Below are positions 1-7,092 of a stretch of DNA of 38,289 nt, piece after piece. Numbering within the stretch: the first letter of the stretch is position 1; every line of letters begins with the position of its first letter. The notes under the pieces were generated by a model. That model saw nothing but the letters and a program-made list of their open reading frames with translations, had not been told where the DNA came from and ran no database searches. The DNA lies in the NCBI GenBank assembly GCA_012516665.1, contig JAAYWN010000043.1:1-38289 (forward strand), in the 5' to 3' direction. Both the position numbers and the translations under genes were made by a program. The DNA is from Erysipelotrichaceae bacterium. GTDB lineage: Bacteria; Bacillota_I; Bacilli_A; Erysipelotrichales; Erysipelotrichaceae.

Positions 1-73
1 GGAGATGCGTCGACTGCTCAAATATTGATGATTCGCATATTCACAATAATATGATCCAGTTCACTACACAGAC

Positions 74-116
74 AAAACGGTGCAGAGCCCGTAACCATGG
101 GCTATACACCGTTTTT
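74..116 (+). terminator. Strong hairpin terminator for a gene left of the window
   Basis: A 9-bp outer stem (74-82 with 107-115) and a 5-bp inner stem (86-90 with 99-103) are separated by a 3x3 internal loop and followed by five T on the plus strand. It most likely ends a plus-strand gene lying before base 1. It also has four T on the minus strand, so it may serve both directions. No gene is seen in bases 1-166. Confidence 0.7.
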
Positions 117-166
117 ACTTCAAAACTTGAAATACAATAATCCTCTTTTTTTCGCAATGAATTCAG

Positions 167-199
167 GAAGAAAAGGGGCAGTGTGTGCTCACTGTCCCT
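167..199 (-). terminator. Terminator of the EF-G paralogue
   Basis: On the minus strand a 9-bp stem (198-190 with 183-175, one G-T pair) is followed by a T-rich tract. It lies just after the stop codon at 208, so it fits as the end of the ankyrin/EF-G transcript. Confidence 0.75.
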
Positions 200-207
200 C
201 AAAACTG

Positions 208-2295
208 CTATTTTTCTTCCTGTTTTCTTTTTTCTTTTGCTTCTGCGATGACTTTATCAGCCACTTCCTTCGGTGCTGCCTGGTAACGGTCAAAAGTAAT
301 GATATAAGACCCTCGACCTTGCGTCATAGCCCGAAGCTCATTCTGATATGTCTGCATTTCAGCCATCGGTGCTTCCGCATTGATCACCTGATCGCCGTCC
401 TCATCTGTCGTCATATCATTGATCAGTCCGCGTCTCTTGGTAAAGTCGCCCATGATTGCGCCCGTATACTCTTCCGGTGCCGTCACGACGATCTTCCCAA
501 TCGGTTCCAGAAGAACGGGATCAGCCTTCGGCATCGCCGCAACATAGGCAAGTCTGGCTGCTTCCTTGAACGCAACTTCTTTTGAATCTACCGGATGATA
601 GGAGCCATCATACAGTGTTGCTTTGACGCCGACCACTTTGAAGCCTGCTAACGGGCCCTTCTTCATGCATTCTCTCAAGCCTTGTTCTGTCGGTGGGAAG
701 TACTGCTTTGGCACTGCGCCGCCGAATACTTCTTCCGCAAATACCATATCTCCATCTGGGTCATCGCTCGGTTCAAATCTGACCCATACATCGCCAAACT
801 GACCGGCACCGCCATTCTGTTTCTTATAACGTCCCTGTGCTTCTGCTTTGCCGCGGATCGTTTCACGGTACTGCACGGTCGGCAATGCAGAAGTTACTTC
901 CACTTTGTACTTTGCCTTCAGTTTATCCAGGATCAGATTGATGTGCTGATCCCCGATGCCATACAGGATCTGTTCATGTGTTTCATCATTATTGACAAAA
1001 CGTATCGTGCCGTCTTCCTGCATCAAATTGCGGATACCGACCGACATCTTATCTTCATCTGCTTTTGTCTTAGGCCGGATTGCATACCCCAGCATCGGCT
1101 GCGGATATTCAATGTCCGGATAATGAACGACTCTGCTTCTAGTGCACAGCGTATCATTTGTCGAAGTGCTCTGCAGCTTGACAACTGCCCCAATATCACC
1201 AGTGAACAGCTTCCCCACGCCAATCTGATACTTGCCATTGATGACATAGATCTGAGAGATCTTTTCCATGACATCTTTTTTGGCATTATAGACCTGTGAA
1301 TCGCTGTTCAGCACCCCGCTCATGACCTTCAGGTAAGAGACTTTTCCAACAAATGGATCAATGACGGTCTTGAAGACAAAAGCACTTAAGGCTTCTTCTT
1401 CATTGGTCTCCATATCCAAGGTCTCATTCTTTGCATTCAGGGCATGGACATGTCCCTTCTCGGCATAGCTTGGGAAGAATTCTGTGATCAGATCCAGCAG
1501 TCTTTCAATACCGGTCTGCTTTTCGGCTGACCCGCAGTAAACAGGATGGATATCTCCATCACGGACACCGATACGCAGGCCTTTCGCTATCTCATGTTCA
1601 TCAAATTCTTCACCGTTGGAGTATTTTTCAAGCAGTTCATCATCGGTCATAGCGATAGCTTCAGCAATTTCGCTGTAATACTCATCGACCTTTGGTTTGA
1701 TGGCATCCGGCACTTCCTGCGGAACACCTGGCTTATCGTAGTACCAAGCCTTATGGCGAAGGATATTGACAGAGCCAATGACTTTTCTCCCGTCAATGAT
1801 CGGCAGTTCAAATAAGAAGACGGATTTTCCGAATTTTTTTCGCAGATCATCCACGGTCTGCGAGAAATCTGCATTTTCATCATCCAATTTATTCACAAAG
1901 AAGATCGTTGGAAGCTTCTGTTTTTTTACAGCATTCTTCCACGCTCTTTCAGTTCCCGCTTCTGCACCGTCTTTAGCAGATACAACGATCAGCGCATTGT
2001 CCCCGACCATCAGGCCGGTCGCTTCTTCACCGACATAATCCATATATCCCGGCACATCAATAAAGTTTATCTTTTTATTCTGCCATTCCACCGGAGCCAA
2101 ATGACAGTAGACAGAAGCCCTGCGCTTTCCTTCTTCGGTATCATAGTTCAATGCTGTCGTACCGTCATTATTCGCACCGTATTTATCGATCTGATGAGTT
2201 GTATACAGGCAGGCCTCGATCAAAGAGCTCTTCCCGGCACCGGAGTGTCCCAATACCACGACATTCCGCACTTCATTTGCAAGATAGTCTCTCAT
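208..2295 (-). CDS. Elongation factor G-like GTPase (EF-G paralogue, FusA2 type)
   Basis: A 695-residue translational GTPase with the size and domain order of EF-G. The P-loop GHSGAGKS is at about residues 17-24, the G3 motif reads DVPGYMDY instead of DTPGHxDF, NKLD is the G4 motif, and GSA supplies G5. The rest covers domains II to V, with the domain IV/V region intact at the C-terminus. It belongs to the EF-G-like group that many Firmicutes carry in addition to housekeeping fusA. Housekeeping fusA normally sits with rpsL/rpsG, which are absent here. The substrate is the ribosome, but the exact step helped by this paralogue is not known from sequence. A GAGGG site precedes the start, which is 10 nt after the ankyrin gene stop, so the two are almost certainly cotranscribed. 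Tetracycline protection is not claimed, because the protein does not look closer to TetM than to EF-G. Confidence 0.88.
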   Translation of the reverse strand: MRDYLANEVRNVVVLGHSGAGKSSLIEACLYTTHQIDKYGANNDGTTALNYDTEEGKRRASVYCHLAPVEWQNKKINFIDVPGYMDYVGEEATGLMVGDNALIVVSAKDGAEAGTERAWKNAVKKQKLPTIFFVNKLDDENADFSQTVDDLRKKFGKSVFLFELPIIDGRKVIGSVNILRHKAWYYDKPGVPQEVPDAIKPKVDEYYSEIAEAIAMTDDELLEKYSNGEEFDEHEIAKGLRIGVRDGDIHPVYCGSAEKQTGIERLLDLITEFFPSYAEKGHVHALNAKNETLDMETNEEEALSAFVFKTVIDPFVGKVSYLKVMSGVLNSDSQVYNAKKDVMEKISQIYVINGKYQIGVGKLFTGDIGAVVKLQSTSTNDTLCTRSRVVHYPDIEYPQPMLGYAIRPKTKADEDKMSVGIRNLMQEDGTIRFVNNDETHEQILYGIGDQHINLILDKLKAKYKVEVTSALPTVQYRETIRGKAEAQGRYKKQNGGAGQFGDVWVRFEPSDDPDGDMVFAEEVFGGAVPKQYFPPTEQGLRECMKKGPLAGFKVVGVKATLYDGSYHPVDSKEVAFKEAARLAYVAAMPKADPVLLEPIGKIVVTAPEEYTGAIMGDFTKRRGLINDMTTDEDGDQVINAEAPMAEMQTYQNELRAMTQGRGSYIITFDRYQAAPKEVADKVIAEAKEKRKQEEK

Positions 2296-2305
2296 CGCCG
2301 CGCCC

Positions 2306-2974
2306 TCACTTCAGGAAGCCTTTCAGATCTTCAAAGCATTCTTTTCTGACATAATGAATTGCCAGATTTCCCTGATAATCCTTTTTAGTCTTATCCGCGC
2401 CTTTTGAAAGAAGGCTCTTTACCAGATCAGGAATACCAATATATGCCGCTCTCATCAAAGCCGTACAGCCCTTTGCATCTGCGGTATTCACCGATGCCCC
2501 AGCAGCCAAAAGCTGATCGATGATATCTTCTTTATATCCCGTGACAGCTTCCATCAAAGCAGTCCTGCCCTGATCATCCGCCGCATTGACATCGGCACCT
2601 TTGGAGATCAGATATCCAACTGTTTCTGTCTCTCCGAGCAGTGCTGCTCTCATCAATGATGTTCTGCCATTATTATCATGTGAATTGACATCTGCTCCGG
2701 CATGGATCAGCATCCGGCATATTTCTGTATGTCCTTTTTTAGCTGCGCCCATCAGAGCCGTCTTATTATTTTTATCACGTGCTCTTGTATCGGCGCCATT
2801 ATCCAATAAGAAGCGGACAATATCCTCGTATCCTCTCTTTGCACTGCGCATCAGTGCCGTACGCCCGTCACCATTGGCAATGTTGACATCTGCACCTTTT
2901 GAAACCTGGGCACAGACTTTGCCAAAATCCCCCAAACCTGCTGCATCAAAGAATTCTTGGTTTACCTGATCCAT
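2306..2974 (-). CDS. Ankyrin-repeat protein
   Basis: 222 residues made almost wholly of about six ankyrin repeats. The repeated core is of the type 'GRTALMRAA...G..E.V..LL..GADVN', seen from roughly residue 12 to 205. There is no signal peptide or membrane segment, so it should be a cytoplasmic protein-binding adaptor; the partner is unknown. A strong AAAGGAGG site precedes the ATG. It is the first gene of a two-gene unit with the EF-G paralogue downstream, which suggests but does not prove a link to that GTPase. Confidence 0.9.
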   Translation of the reverse strand: MDQVNQEFFDAAGLGDFGKVCAQVSKGADVNIANGDGRTALMRSAKRGYEDIVRFLLDNGADTRARDKNNKTALMGAAKKGHTEICRMLIHAGADVNSHDNNGRTSLMRAALLGETETVGYLISKGADVNAADDQGRTALMEAVTGYKEDIIDQLLAAGASVNTADAKGCTALMRAAYIGIPDLVKSLLSKGADKTKKDYQGNLAIHYVRKECFEDLKGFLK

Positions 2975-3011
2975 AATCGTTTCCTCCTTTTATGTTCATC
3001 AGTTTAGATAT

Positions 3012-3033
3012 AAAAAGGTGAGCATAATTCACC
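3012..3033 (-). terminator. Terminator or attenuator ahead of the ankyrin/EF-G operon
   Basis: On the minus strand a 5-bp GGTGA/TCACC hairpin (3033-3029 with 3021-3017) is followed by five T. An alternative stem pairs 3038-3034 with 3020-3016. It lies 38 nt before the ankyrin start codon. It either ends a small upstream unit or works as an attenuator in the leader of the ankyrin/EF-G operon. Confidence 0.55.
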
Positions 3034-3037
3034 CACC

Positions 3038-3148
3038 TCAAATCCCATATTCATATGTTCTGCATGCCCCGCCCAAAAGCATATCAGCCGCTAATCTGCA
3101 GTCCCTTTCATCGATAGCTAAAAGAAGTATTCCATTCTTTATCATCAT
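3038..3148 (-). CDS. Possible 36-residue leader peptide or microprotein
   Basis: An open frame of 36 codons starting with two ATG codons (3148 and 3145) and ending in TGA right at the base of the 3012-3038 hairpin. The product starts MMIKNGILLLAIDERD and has two cysteines; I do not recognise it. A promoter-like sequence lies about 33 nt upstream of the ATG, but the ribosome binding site is weak (CAGAG). The order promoter, short ORF, terminator, operon is what a leader-peptide attenuator would look like. It could also be a chance ORF inside a structured leader RNA. It occupies the otherwise gene-free 300-base stretch between 2975 and 3276. Confidence 0.35.
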   Translation of the reverse strand: MMIKNGILLLAIDERDCRLAADMLLGGACRTYEYGI

Positions 3149-3187
3149 ATTTTTCTCTGTTATCTTTCTGCTTGGATCTCTATTTCA

Positions 3188-3216
3188 AATATAGCAGAAT
3201 TCTTTTTTCATTCAAC
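3188..3216 (-). promoter_or_regulatory. Promoter with extended -10
   Basis: Minus-strand TGC plus TATATT (-10 at 3193-3188) with TTGAAT as -35 (3215-3210), 16 nt apart. The start would be near 3181. It faces the small ORF and the ankyrin/EF-G operon. Confidence 0.5.
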
Positions 3217-3276
3217 ACAATTCATCTCGTTTCTTTGAAAATACAAACAAATGATCGAGAAGAGATGTAACCGTTT

Positions 3277-3657
3277 TCATCCAACTGTCTTCCAGATAGC
3301 CCCATCTTTCTGCAGAGAAGTCGCCAGCATCTGTTCATTGATATAGAAATGTACTGTTTTCTCGCTGGGAAGCAGGAGCTGCAGTGTCTGCTCTTGAGAG
3401 ACCGCATGTCTTTCGGCAAAATCCATATTGACATGGACATTGACCAGCGTGTCATCCACCATTTCATATGTCACACTGGTAATGGTCTGATTGCTGCGCA
3501 CTGCCGCAATCTGCATCTTAATGATCGACCCATTGGTGACCACGGATTCTGCCGTGATCTGCACGCCATGATGAACAATGCTTTCACGTACACTGAAAGC
3601 TGCCGTAATCAGGCAGAGAAAAGCCGCTGTTAAGATCACTGTCATTGTTTTCTTCAT
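3277..3657 (-). CDS. Small exported or membrane-anchored protein of unknown function
   Basis: 126 residues. The N-terminus (MKK, then a hydrophobic stretch at about residues 5-22) looks like a signal peptide or single membrane anchor. The rest is predicted to be mostly beta-strand with alternating polar and hydrophobic residues. I recognise no family and no catalytic motif. There is no ribosome binding site. Instead a TGC-TAAAAT element ends only 6 nt before the ATG, so the transcript may begin at or next to the start codon. No clear terminator follows. A gene call is reasonable because of the signal-like start and compact length, but function is open. Confidence 0.6.
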   Translation of the reverse strand: MKKTMTVILTAAFLCLITAAFSVRESIVHHGVQITAESVVTNGSIIKMQIAAVRSNQTITSVTYEMVDDTLVNVHVNMDFAERHAVSQEQTLQLLLPSEKTVHFYINEQMLATSLQKDGAIWKTVG

Positions 3658-3663
3658 ACATGT

Positions 3664-3672
3664 ATTTTAGCA
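3664..3672 (-). promoter_or_regulatory. Extended -10 immediately before the start codon
   Basis: Minus-strand TGC-TAAAAT with -10 at 3669-3664. A start seven nt downstream falls on the A of the ATG at 3657, so the mRNA would be leaderless. No convincing -35 was found. Confidence 0.45.
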
Positions 3673-3676
3673 CAGC

Positions 3677-3720
3677 AAAAAAATCCCACGTGTCAGATTT
3701 TCAGCATCTGCATGGCGGGA
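3677..3720 (-). terminator. Terminator of the mscS transcript
   Basis: On the minus strand, outer TCCC/GGGA (3720-3717 with 3687-3684) and inner CAGAT/ATCTG pairs are followed by seven T. It sits directly after the mscS stop codon. Confidence 0.7.
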
Positions 3721-3727
3721 CTGTTCT

Positions 3728-4579
3728 TCAGTGCAGCACCTGCACCTTGGGATAAGGAATCTCTATCTGATTCTCTTTAAAGACGATCAAAAGCCTTTGC
3801 CTGATCTCCGAAGAAGCCTGAAGGTTGTCCTTATAATCGGTGGTATTGACCGGGAAAGTAATCAGAAGCCCTGATTCTTGGAAATCATCCAGACGGATCA
3901 GGAATGGTTCTTTTCCCTGCATCTTTTCCTCTTTGCTTCTTAGATCATTGACCAGGGGATTTGCCATGACTGTTTCCGTTATCAGTTTCTTCACAAGGAT
4001 CATATCAGAGTCATAGGCGATGCTGATCTTCATATAGCGGGTAAAAGTGCCCTGTCCGAATACCTTGTTTTCCAATACTGCTGAATTCATCAGTGAGTTT
4101 GGGATGATCATCTGCGTATTTTCGATCGTATGCAGCACCGTATGACGGAAAGTGATCTCCTGCACCGTACCGGTAATATTCTTATCCGGCAGCGTGATCA
4201 GATCTCCTACCGAGAACGGCTGGCCCAAAGCCAAGAAAAAACCAGCAATGAAATTGCCGAATGTCTCCTGGGCAGCTAAGCCTAGCACAACTGTAATAAC
4301 AGAAGTAGCGCCCAGAACTGCTGATCCCAGGCCCTCCAGCGGAACAATAGCAGAAAGCACTGAAAAAGCTGCCACGGCATAAATGATGGCATTCAGGATC
4401 TTGCGGATATAGACCGTAAGCATATCATTGGAATTATTCTTTTTCTTCACCTGTCTGACAGTTCTATCGATCAGTTTATTGATCACCCAGGCAAAGATGA
4501 CAATAAATGCAGTCCTGATCATAAAATTGATCAGTCCTCCTTCAAAGATTGCAGACCCGATTGATGTATCAGCTGACAT
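3728..4579 (-). CDS. mscS: Small-conductance mechanosensitive channel (MscS family)
   Basis: 283 residues, the size of the basic MscS unit. There are three hydrophobic segments in the first ~130 residues. The pore-lining third helix is Gly/Ala-rich (GSAVLGATSVITVVLGLAAQETFGNFIAGFFLALGQPF shows the pattern, read as overlapping short pieces). The cytosolic beta domain follows, with the typical GDLI and IPNS motifs. It would open under membrane tension and release solutes during hypo-osmotic shock. The AGGAGG site overlaps the stop of the upstream metallopeptidase gene, which points to cotranscription and translational coupling. Confidence 0.92.
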   Translation of the reverse strand: MSADTSIGSAIFEGGLINFMIRTAFIVIFAWVINKLIDRTVRQVKKKNNSNDMLTVYIRKILNAIIYAVAAFSVLSAIVPLEGLGSAVLGATSVITVVLGLAAQETFGNFIAGFFLALGQPFSVGDLITLPDKNITGTVQEITFRHTVLHTIENTQMIIPNSLMNSAVLENKVFGQGTFTRYMKISIAYDSDMILVKKLITETVMANPLVNDLRSKEEKMQGKEPFLIRLDDFQESGLLITFPVNTTDYKDNLQASSEIRQRLLIVFKENQIEIPYPKVQVLH

Positions 4580-4588
4580 TGTATCCTC

Positions 4589-5278
4589 CTATTTCAATTG
4601 ATCGCTGTATGATTTCCACATAGGCATATACTGCTGCACGGTCTGATAGAATGATGGACCATGATTCGGCACAAGCATATGCACATATTCATGGAGAAGT
4701 ACATAATCCAGACATTCTTTCGGAAAGTGGATCAGCCGAACATTGATACTGATATGCCCAGCTTCTGGGGAACAGCTCCCCCAGCGCGATGTCATATATT
4801 TGATCGTGATTCTCGGCAATGGCTTCTGGTGGCTTTCACAGATCTTCAGGTCCCATTCTGTCCGGCGTTCATTGATCATTGCCTTCAACATTTTAGCACC
4901 TTCTCGATAAAATACTTTTTCTCTTTCCTGCGGTGTATTCTCTTTCAGGAAAAAAATGATCTTTCTCGCATCTTCATCAATGAATAAAAAGCTCTTATGA
5001 GAAAGAACAGTATCGATCTGATATGACTGTCCCAGCCAAAATGCACTGATGCCATCCAGTCCTGTTTTTAAAGAGGACTGTTTTCTTCTGATGCTCTGTT
5101 CACTGCGTTCGATCCATTTTTCTTTTTCACTGATAAAAGATCTGATCTCGCTGCTGTTCACCCAGCGAGGGCACGTAACATGCAGACTGCCATCATCATT
5201 GATCCTCAGATACATATTGTGATTCCGCTTGTATTCAACACGGACAGAACGTTCCTGCCCCGCAACTGTGATCTCCAT
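4589..5278 (-). CDS. YgjP-like zinc metallopeptidase (DUF45/WLM type)
   Basis: 229 residues. The zinc motif HEYVH is at 196-200, with a third histidine in PNHGPSFY at 206. This is the HExxH-x5-H arrangement of the YgjP/SprT-like group. A conserved T-S-R-W-G-S-C segment lies at 163-169, and an N-terminal beta-rich part precedes it. No signal peptide is seen, so it is cytosolic. The physiological substrate of this group is not settled. An AGGAGAG site supports the start. It is cotranscribed with the mscS gene, which begins 9 nt after its stop. Confidence 0.87.
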   Translation of the reverse strand: MEITVAGQERSVRVEYKRNHNMYLRINDDGSLHVTCPRWVNSSEIRSFISEKEKWIERSEQSIRRKQSSLKTGLDGISAFWLGQSYQIDTVLSHKSFLFIDEDARKIIFFLKENTPQEREKVFYREGAKMLKAMINERRTEWDLKICESHQKPLPRITIKYMTSRWGSCSPEAGHISINVRLIHFPKECLDYVLLHEYVHMLVPNHGPSFYQTVQQYMPMWKSYSDQLK

Positions 5279-5321
5279 ATTTTCTCTCCTGCATATTCAT
5301 TATATTACCGTTAGGTTATGC

Positions 5322-5350
5322 TTGCATTCCCCTTCTCTTTGCGGTAATAT
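5322..5350 (+). promoter_or_regulatory. Promoter of tRNA-His
   Basis: TTGCAT (5322-5327), a 17-nt spacer, then TAATAT (5345-5350). The expected start is near 5357, six nt before the tRNA. Confidence 0.6.
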
Positions 5351-5362
5351 TATCAAGCACCT

Positions 5363-5440
5363 GGCGGCTATGGTGAAGTTGGTTAACACACTGGATTGTG
5401 GCTCCAGCACTCGTGGGTTCGAGTCCCACTAGTCGCCCCA
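5363..5440 (+). tRNA. tRNA-His (GTG anticodon)
   Basis: A full cloverleaf can be drawn by hand. The acceptor stem GCGGCTA pairs with TAGTCGC. The anticodon arm is CTGGA-TTGTGGC-TCCAG with GTG in the loop, and the T arm is GTGGG-TTCGAGT-CCCAC. The extra G at 5363 (G-1) faces C73, which is the identity element of tRNA-His, and the CCA end is encoded (5438-5440). It has its own promoter and is followed by a terminator, so it is a single-gene unit placed between two minus-strand genes. Confidence 0.97.
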
Positions 5441-5450
5441 TTATTGATCT

Positions 5451-5476
5451 AAAGTGGCTGAATAAGCCATTTTTTT
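5451..5476 (+). terminator. Terminator after tRNA-His
   Basis: TGGCT/AGCCA stem (5455-5459 with 5465-5469) followed by seven T. Confidence 0.75.
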
Positions 5477-5520
5477 GTTATCGGACTTGACTGGCTCTGC
5501 CATGCCGCATGCGCCGAAGT

Positions 5521-6288
5521 CTATTTTGAAGTGCTTTCCTTCATGTTCTGCAGATATCTTGTCATATCGGAATCATAGACAAGCGAGGCCTCAGGTTCTG
5601 TACTGTAAGGGTCTGAGGACGGAAAGAACTTTAAAGTACCAACACTTTCAGCCAGATTCAACAGATCAAGATCTGTTCTCTGCACAGCAAGCTCCATCAG
5701 ATAAGGGACGCCATTACTTTTCACATTGCTGAGTGAAAGTCCCTGATGATCTTTGATACAGATGATTCTTGCATTCTGGATCAGGATGCCTGTCAGAGGC
5801 GTGCTGTCCCTCCGCTCGATGCCGACATGCATATCGATTCTTTCTCCTTCAGTCAGCGAGCCTAAGGAAGCTACATCGACCTGTACGCCAAAGGATGTTT
5901 CCCCTTCTTTCAGCTGCAGCTGAGCATGATCCGGAAGGTCCTTTTCTTCATAAAGCATATGCTTATAGAAAACAGATCCAGCTGGGATCATGCCTTGGAT
6001 CTCCGTATATTTTCCAATGATATCTTCTTTTTCTAAATATGTATTATCAATCAGATAATCAGAAGCAATCTCTGCTGAAACAAGATATTCTTCGGTGATC
6101 TTTGTACGCGGCGGTATATCTTCTGCAGCAATATAGGTATGGACCAGATTCAGCTTTTCTTTCATGCATAGATTGAACAGAATACCGTTCAGCGCCAATA
6201 GCATCGCAGCGCAGCCAAGACATACCGCAATTTTCAGGAAAATCTTCTTTTTCATATCTGCATCTCTCTTCTGTCTATATATATGCAC
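5521..6288 (-). CDS. SAF-domain protein related to Flp pilus assembly protein CpaB
   Basis: Up to 255 residues; the internal MKKKIF (residue 12) is an equally likely start. An N-terminal membrane anchor (about residues 16-36) is followed by an SAF-type domain with the signature 'AAEDIPPRTKITEEYL', then 'IPAGSVFY', and a second beta-rich region of RcpC/CpaB type. CpaB proteins form part of Tad/Flp pilus secretion assemblies in the periplasm or outside the membrane. No other tad gene (ATPase, TadB/C, prepilin) is in this window, so this is either an orphan or recruited to another extracellular job. It is probably the second gene of a pair with the small protein upstream, 33 nt away. Confidence 0.7.
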   Translation of the reverse strand: MHIYRQKRDADMKKKIFLKIAVCLGCAAMLLALNGILFNLCMKEKLNLVHTYIAAEDIPPRTKITEEYLVSAEIASDYLIDNTYLEKEDIIGKYTEIQGMIPAGSVFYKHMLYEEKDLPDHAQLQLKEGETSFGVQVDVASLGSLTEGERIDMHVGIERRDSTPLTGILIQNARIICIKDHQGLSLSNVKSNGVPYLMELAVQRTDLDLLNLAESVGTLKFFPSSDPYSTEPEASLVYDSDMTRYLQNMKESTSK

Positions 6289-6321
6289 AGAAAAATTATT
6301 TTCCTGATATGGCAGTACGTT

Positions 6322-6519
6322 TCAGCTTCGTTTTGTTTCGATCATGTACAGAACATCCTGAATTGCAAGAAAACTGTATTCACTGGAATGGCGGATCTCC
6401 ATGACCTCATTCCCATTGATGGTGCGCATTCTGGCAAATTGTCCGCTGCAGATCTGCTGACGTTTGGCATAGATCAGTACTGACTTTCCTAAATACGGTT
6501 CGATTTCATATCTTTTCAT
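6322..6519 (-). CDS. Small protein of unknown function
   Basis: 65 residues from the ATG at 6519, which has an AGAGGG site about 7 nt upstream. An earlier ATG at 6552 lacks one and lies upstream of the predicted -10. The product is soluble and mixed alpha/beta, starting MKRYEIEPYLGKSVLIYAKR. It resembles small beta-barrel proteins in pattern only, and I cannot name a family. It precedes the CpaB-like gene in the same direction and is likely cotranscribed with it. Confidence 0.6.
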   Translation of the reverse strand: MKRYEIEPYLGKSVLIYAKRQQICSGQFARMRTINGNEVMEIRHSSEYSFLAIQDVLYMIETKRS

Positions 6520-6538
6520 ATGTCTGCCCTCTGAAGTA

Positions 6539-6547
6539 TATATAGCA
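6539..6547 (-). promoter_or_regulatory. Probable extended -10 for the small gene/CpaB pair
   Basis: Minus-strand TGC-TATATA with -10 at 6544-6539. It lies 20 nt before the chosen ATG. No good -35 is seen. Confidence 0.35.
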
Positions 6548-6590
6548 GACAATACGCATCATTCCTTGATGAAAAGGTGATATCTGCATG

Positions 6591-6614
6591 AAAAAAGTCT
6601 TCATTGCTGAAGAC
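6591..6614 (-). terminator. Terminator of the rnf operon
   Basis: On the minus strand GTCTTCA/TGAAGAC arms (6614-6608 with 6603-6597, GCAA-type loop) are followed by six T. It begins 9 nt after the rnfB stop codon, which shows that the short rnfB is the true end of the operon. Confidence 0.85.
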
Positions 6615-6623
6615 CTTTTTGCT

Positions 6624-6911
6624 TTATGCTTCTTTATGCTCTGCAAGATACTGACGGATCTTTTCTTTTGCATCTGGTTTGCTAGGTGCACATTGGTCGA
6701 TCTTGCAATCACCAGATACCAATTTTGCAGCCATGCCAGCGCATCCTGGATTGCCGCATCCGCCGCAGTTGTATCCTGGCAGCATGCCGAGGATATCCTG
6801 CACTCTATTGTCTTCCTTGACATAGAATTTCTTTGATGCAAATCCAAGCACTGCCCCCAATACAGCTCCTAATATCAGCATCAGTAATAATGCCTTAATG
6901 ATTACCATCAT
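6624..6911 (-). CDS. rnfB: RnfB, unusually short: membrane anchor plus Fe-S domain only
   Basis: 95 residues (or 94 from the second ATG at 6908; the AGAGGAAG site favours the second). A membrane helix (residues 3-24) is followed by the RnfB-type Fe-S domain with C49, C52, C57, C69 and C74 in the pattern CGGCGNPGC...C. Normal RnfB is about 180-330 residues and carries at least two ferredoxin-type 4Fe-4S clusters after this domain. Here they are absent, and a terminator follows at once. RnfB is thought to take electrons from ferredoxin, so the route must differ or use a separate ferredoxin protein. The gene overlaps the upstream 64-residue gene by about 17 nt. The neighbouring frames contain no CxxCxxC cluster motif, so a frameshift does not explain the shortness. 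Confidence 0.85.
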   Translation of the reverse strand: MMVIIKALLLMLILGAVLGAVLGFASKKFYVKEDNRVQDILGMLPGYNCGGCGNPGCAGMAAKLVSGDCKIDQCAPSKPDAKEKIRQYLAEHKEA

Positions 6912-7089
6912 CTTCCTCTTTTCTTATTGGTTTCATTCTTGACGTACAGTCTGACATGCCACAGCTCCCACAGTCCGGTGTAAGATTTTCACAGCCCTTT
7001 GGTACAGGCGTATGTTTGTTCTTTCGAAAGAGAAATACATTCAGAAGGAACAGGCCTGCCACAAGTACGATCGCAATTAAAACTTTCAT
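6895..7089 (-). CDS. Small membrane-anchored four-cysteine protein in the rnf operon (NqrM-like in layout)
   Basis: 64 residues. One N-terminal membrane helix (residues 3-21) is followed by a short tail with C33, C40, C43 and C48 (spacing Cx6Cx2Cx4C), then a charged end. NqrM of the Na+-NQR system has the same plan, a single helix plus a Cys cluster. It is needed to build the iron centre between NqrD and NqrE, which are the homologues of RnfE and RnfA. The gene lies directly after rnfA (3 nt gap) and overlaps rnfB. A role as iron-sulfur maturation factor for RnfA/RnfE, or as an electron-carrying subunit compensating for the short RnfB, is inference. The site before its start is weak (GGTTGG), consistent with translational coupling to rnfA. 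Confidence 0.75.
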   Translation of the reverse strand: MKVLIAIVLVAGLFLLNVFLFRKNKHTPVPKGCENLTPDCGSCGMSDCTSRMKPIRKEEDDGNH

Positions 7090-7092
7090 TGT

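Noticed and set aside
97-585. A 162-codon plus-strand ORF overlapping the EF-G paralogue
   Set aside because: It runs antisense to a confident gene, has no ribosome binding site and gives a low-complexity product. It is a shadow frame.
208-2295. Tetracycline resistance (TetM-like ribosome protection protein)
   Set aside because: The sequence has EF-G length and lacks features I would require to separate it from EF-G paralogues. Only the upstream leader is suggestive.
6506-6847. Minus-strand frame overlapping rnfB as a possible lost ferredoxin domain
   Set aside because: Its translation has no CxxCxxC pattern, and the operon terminator lies in the middle of it. A frameshift cannot restore RnfB.
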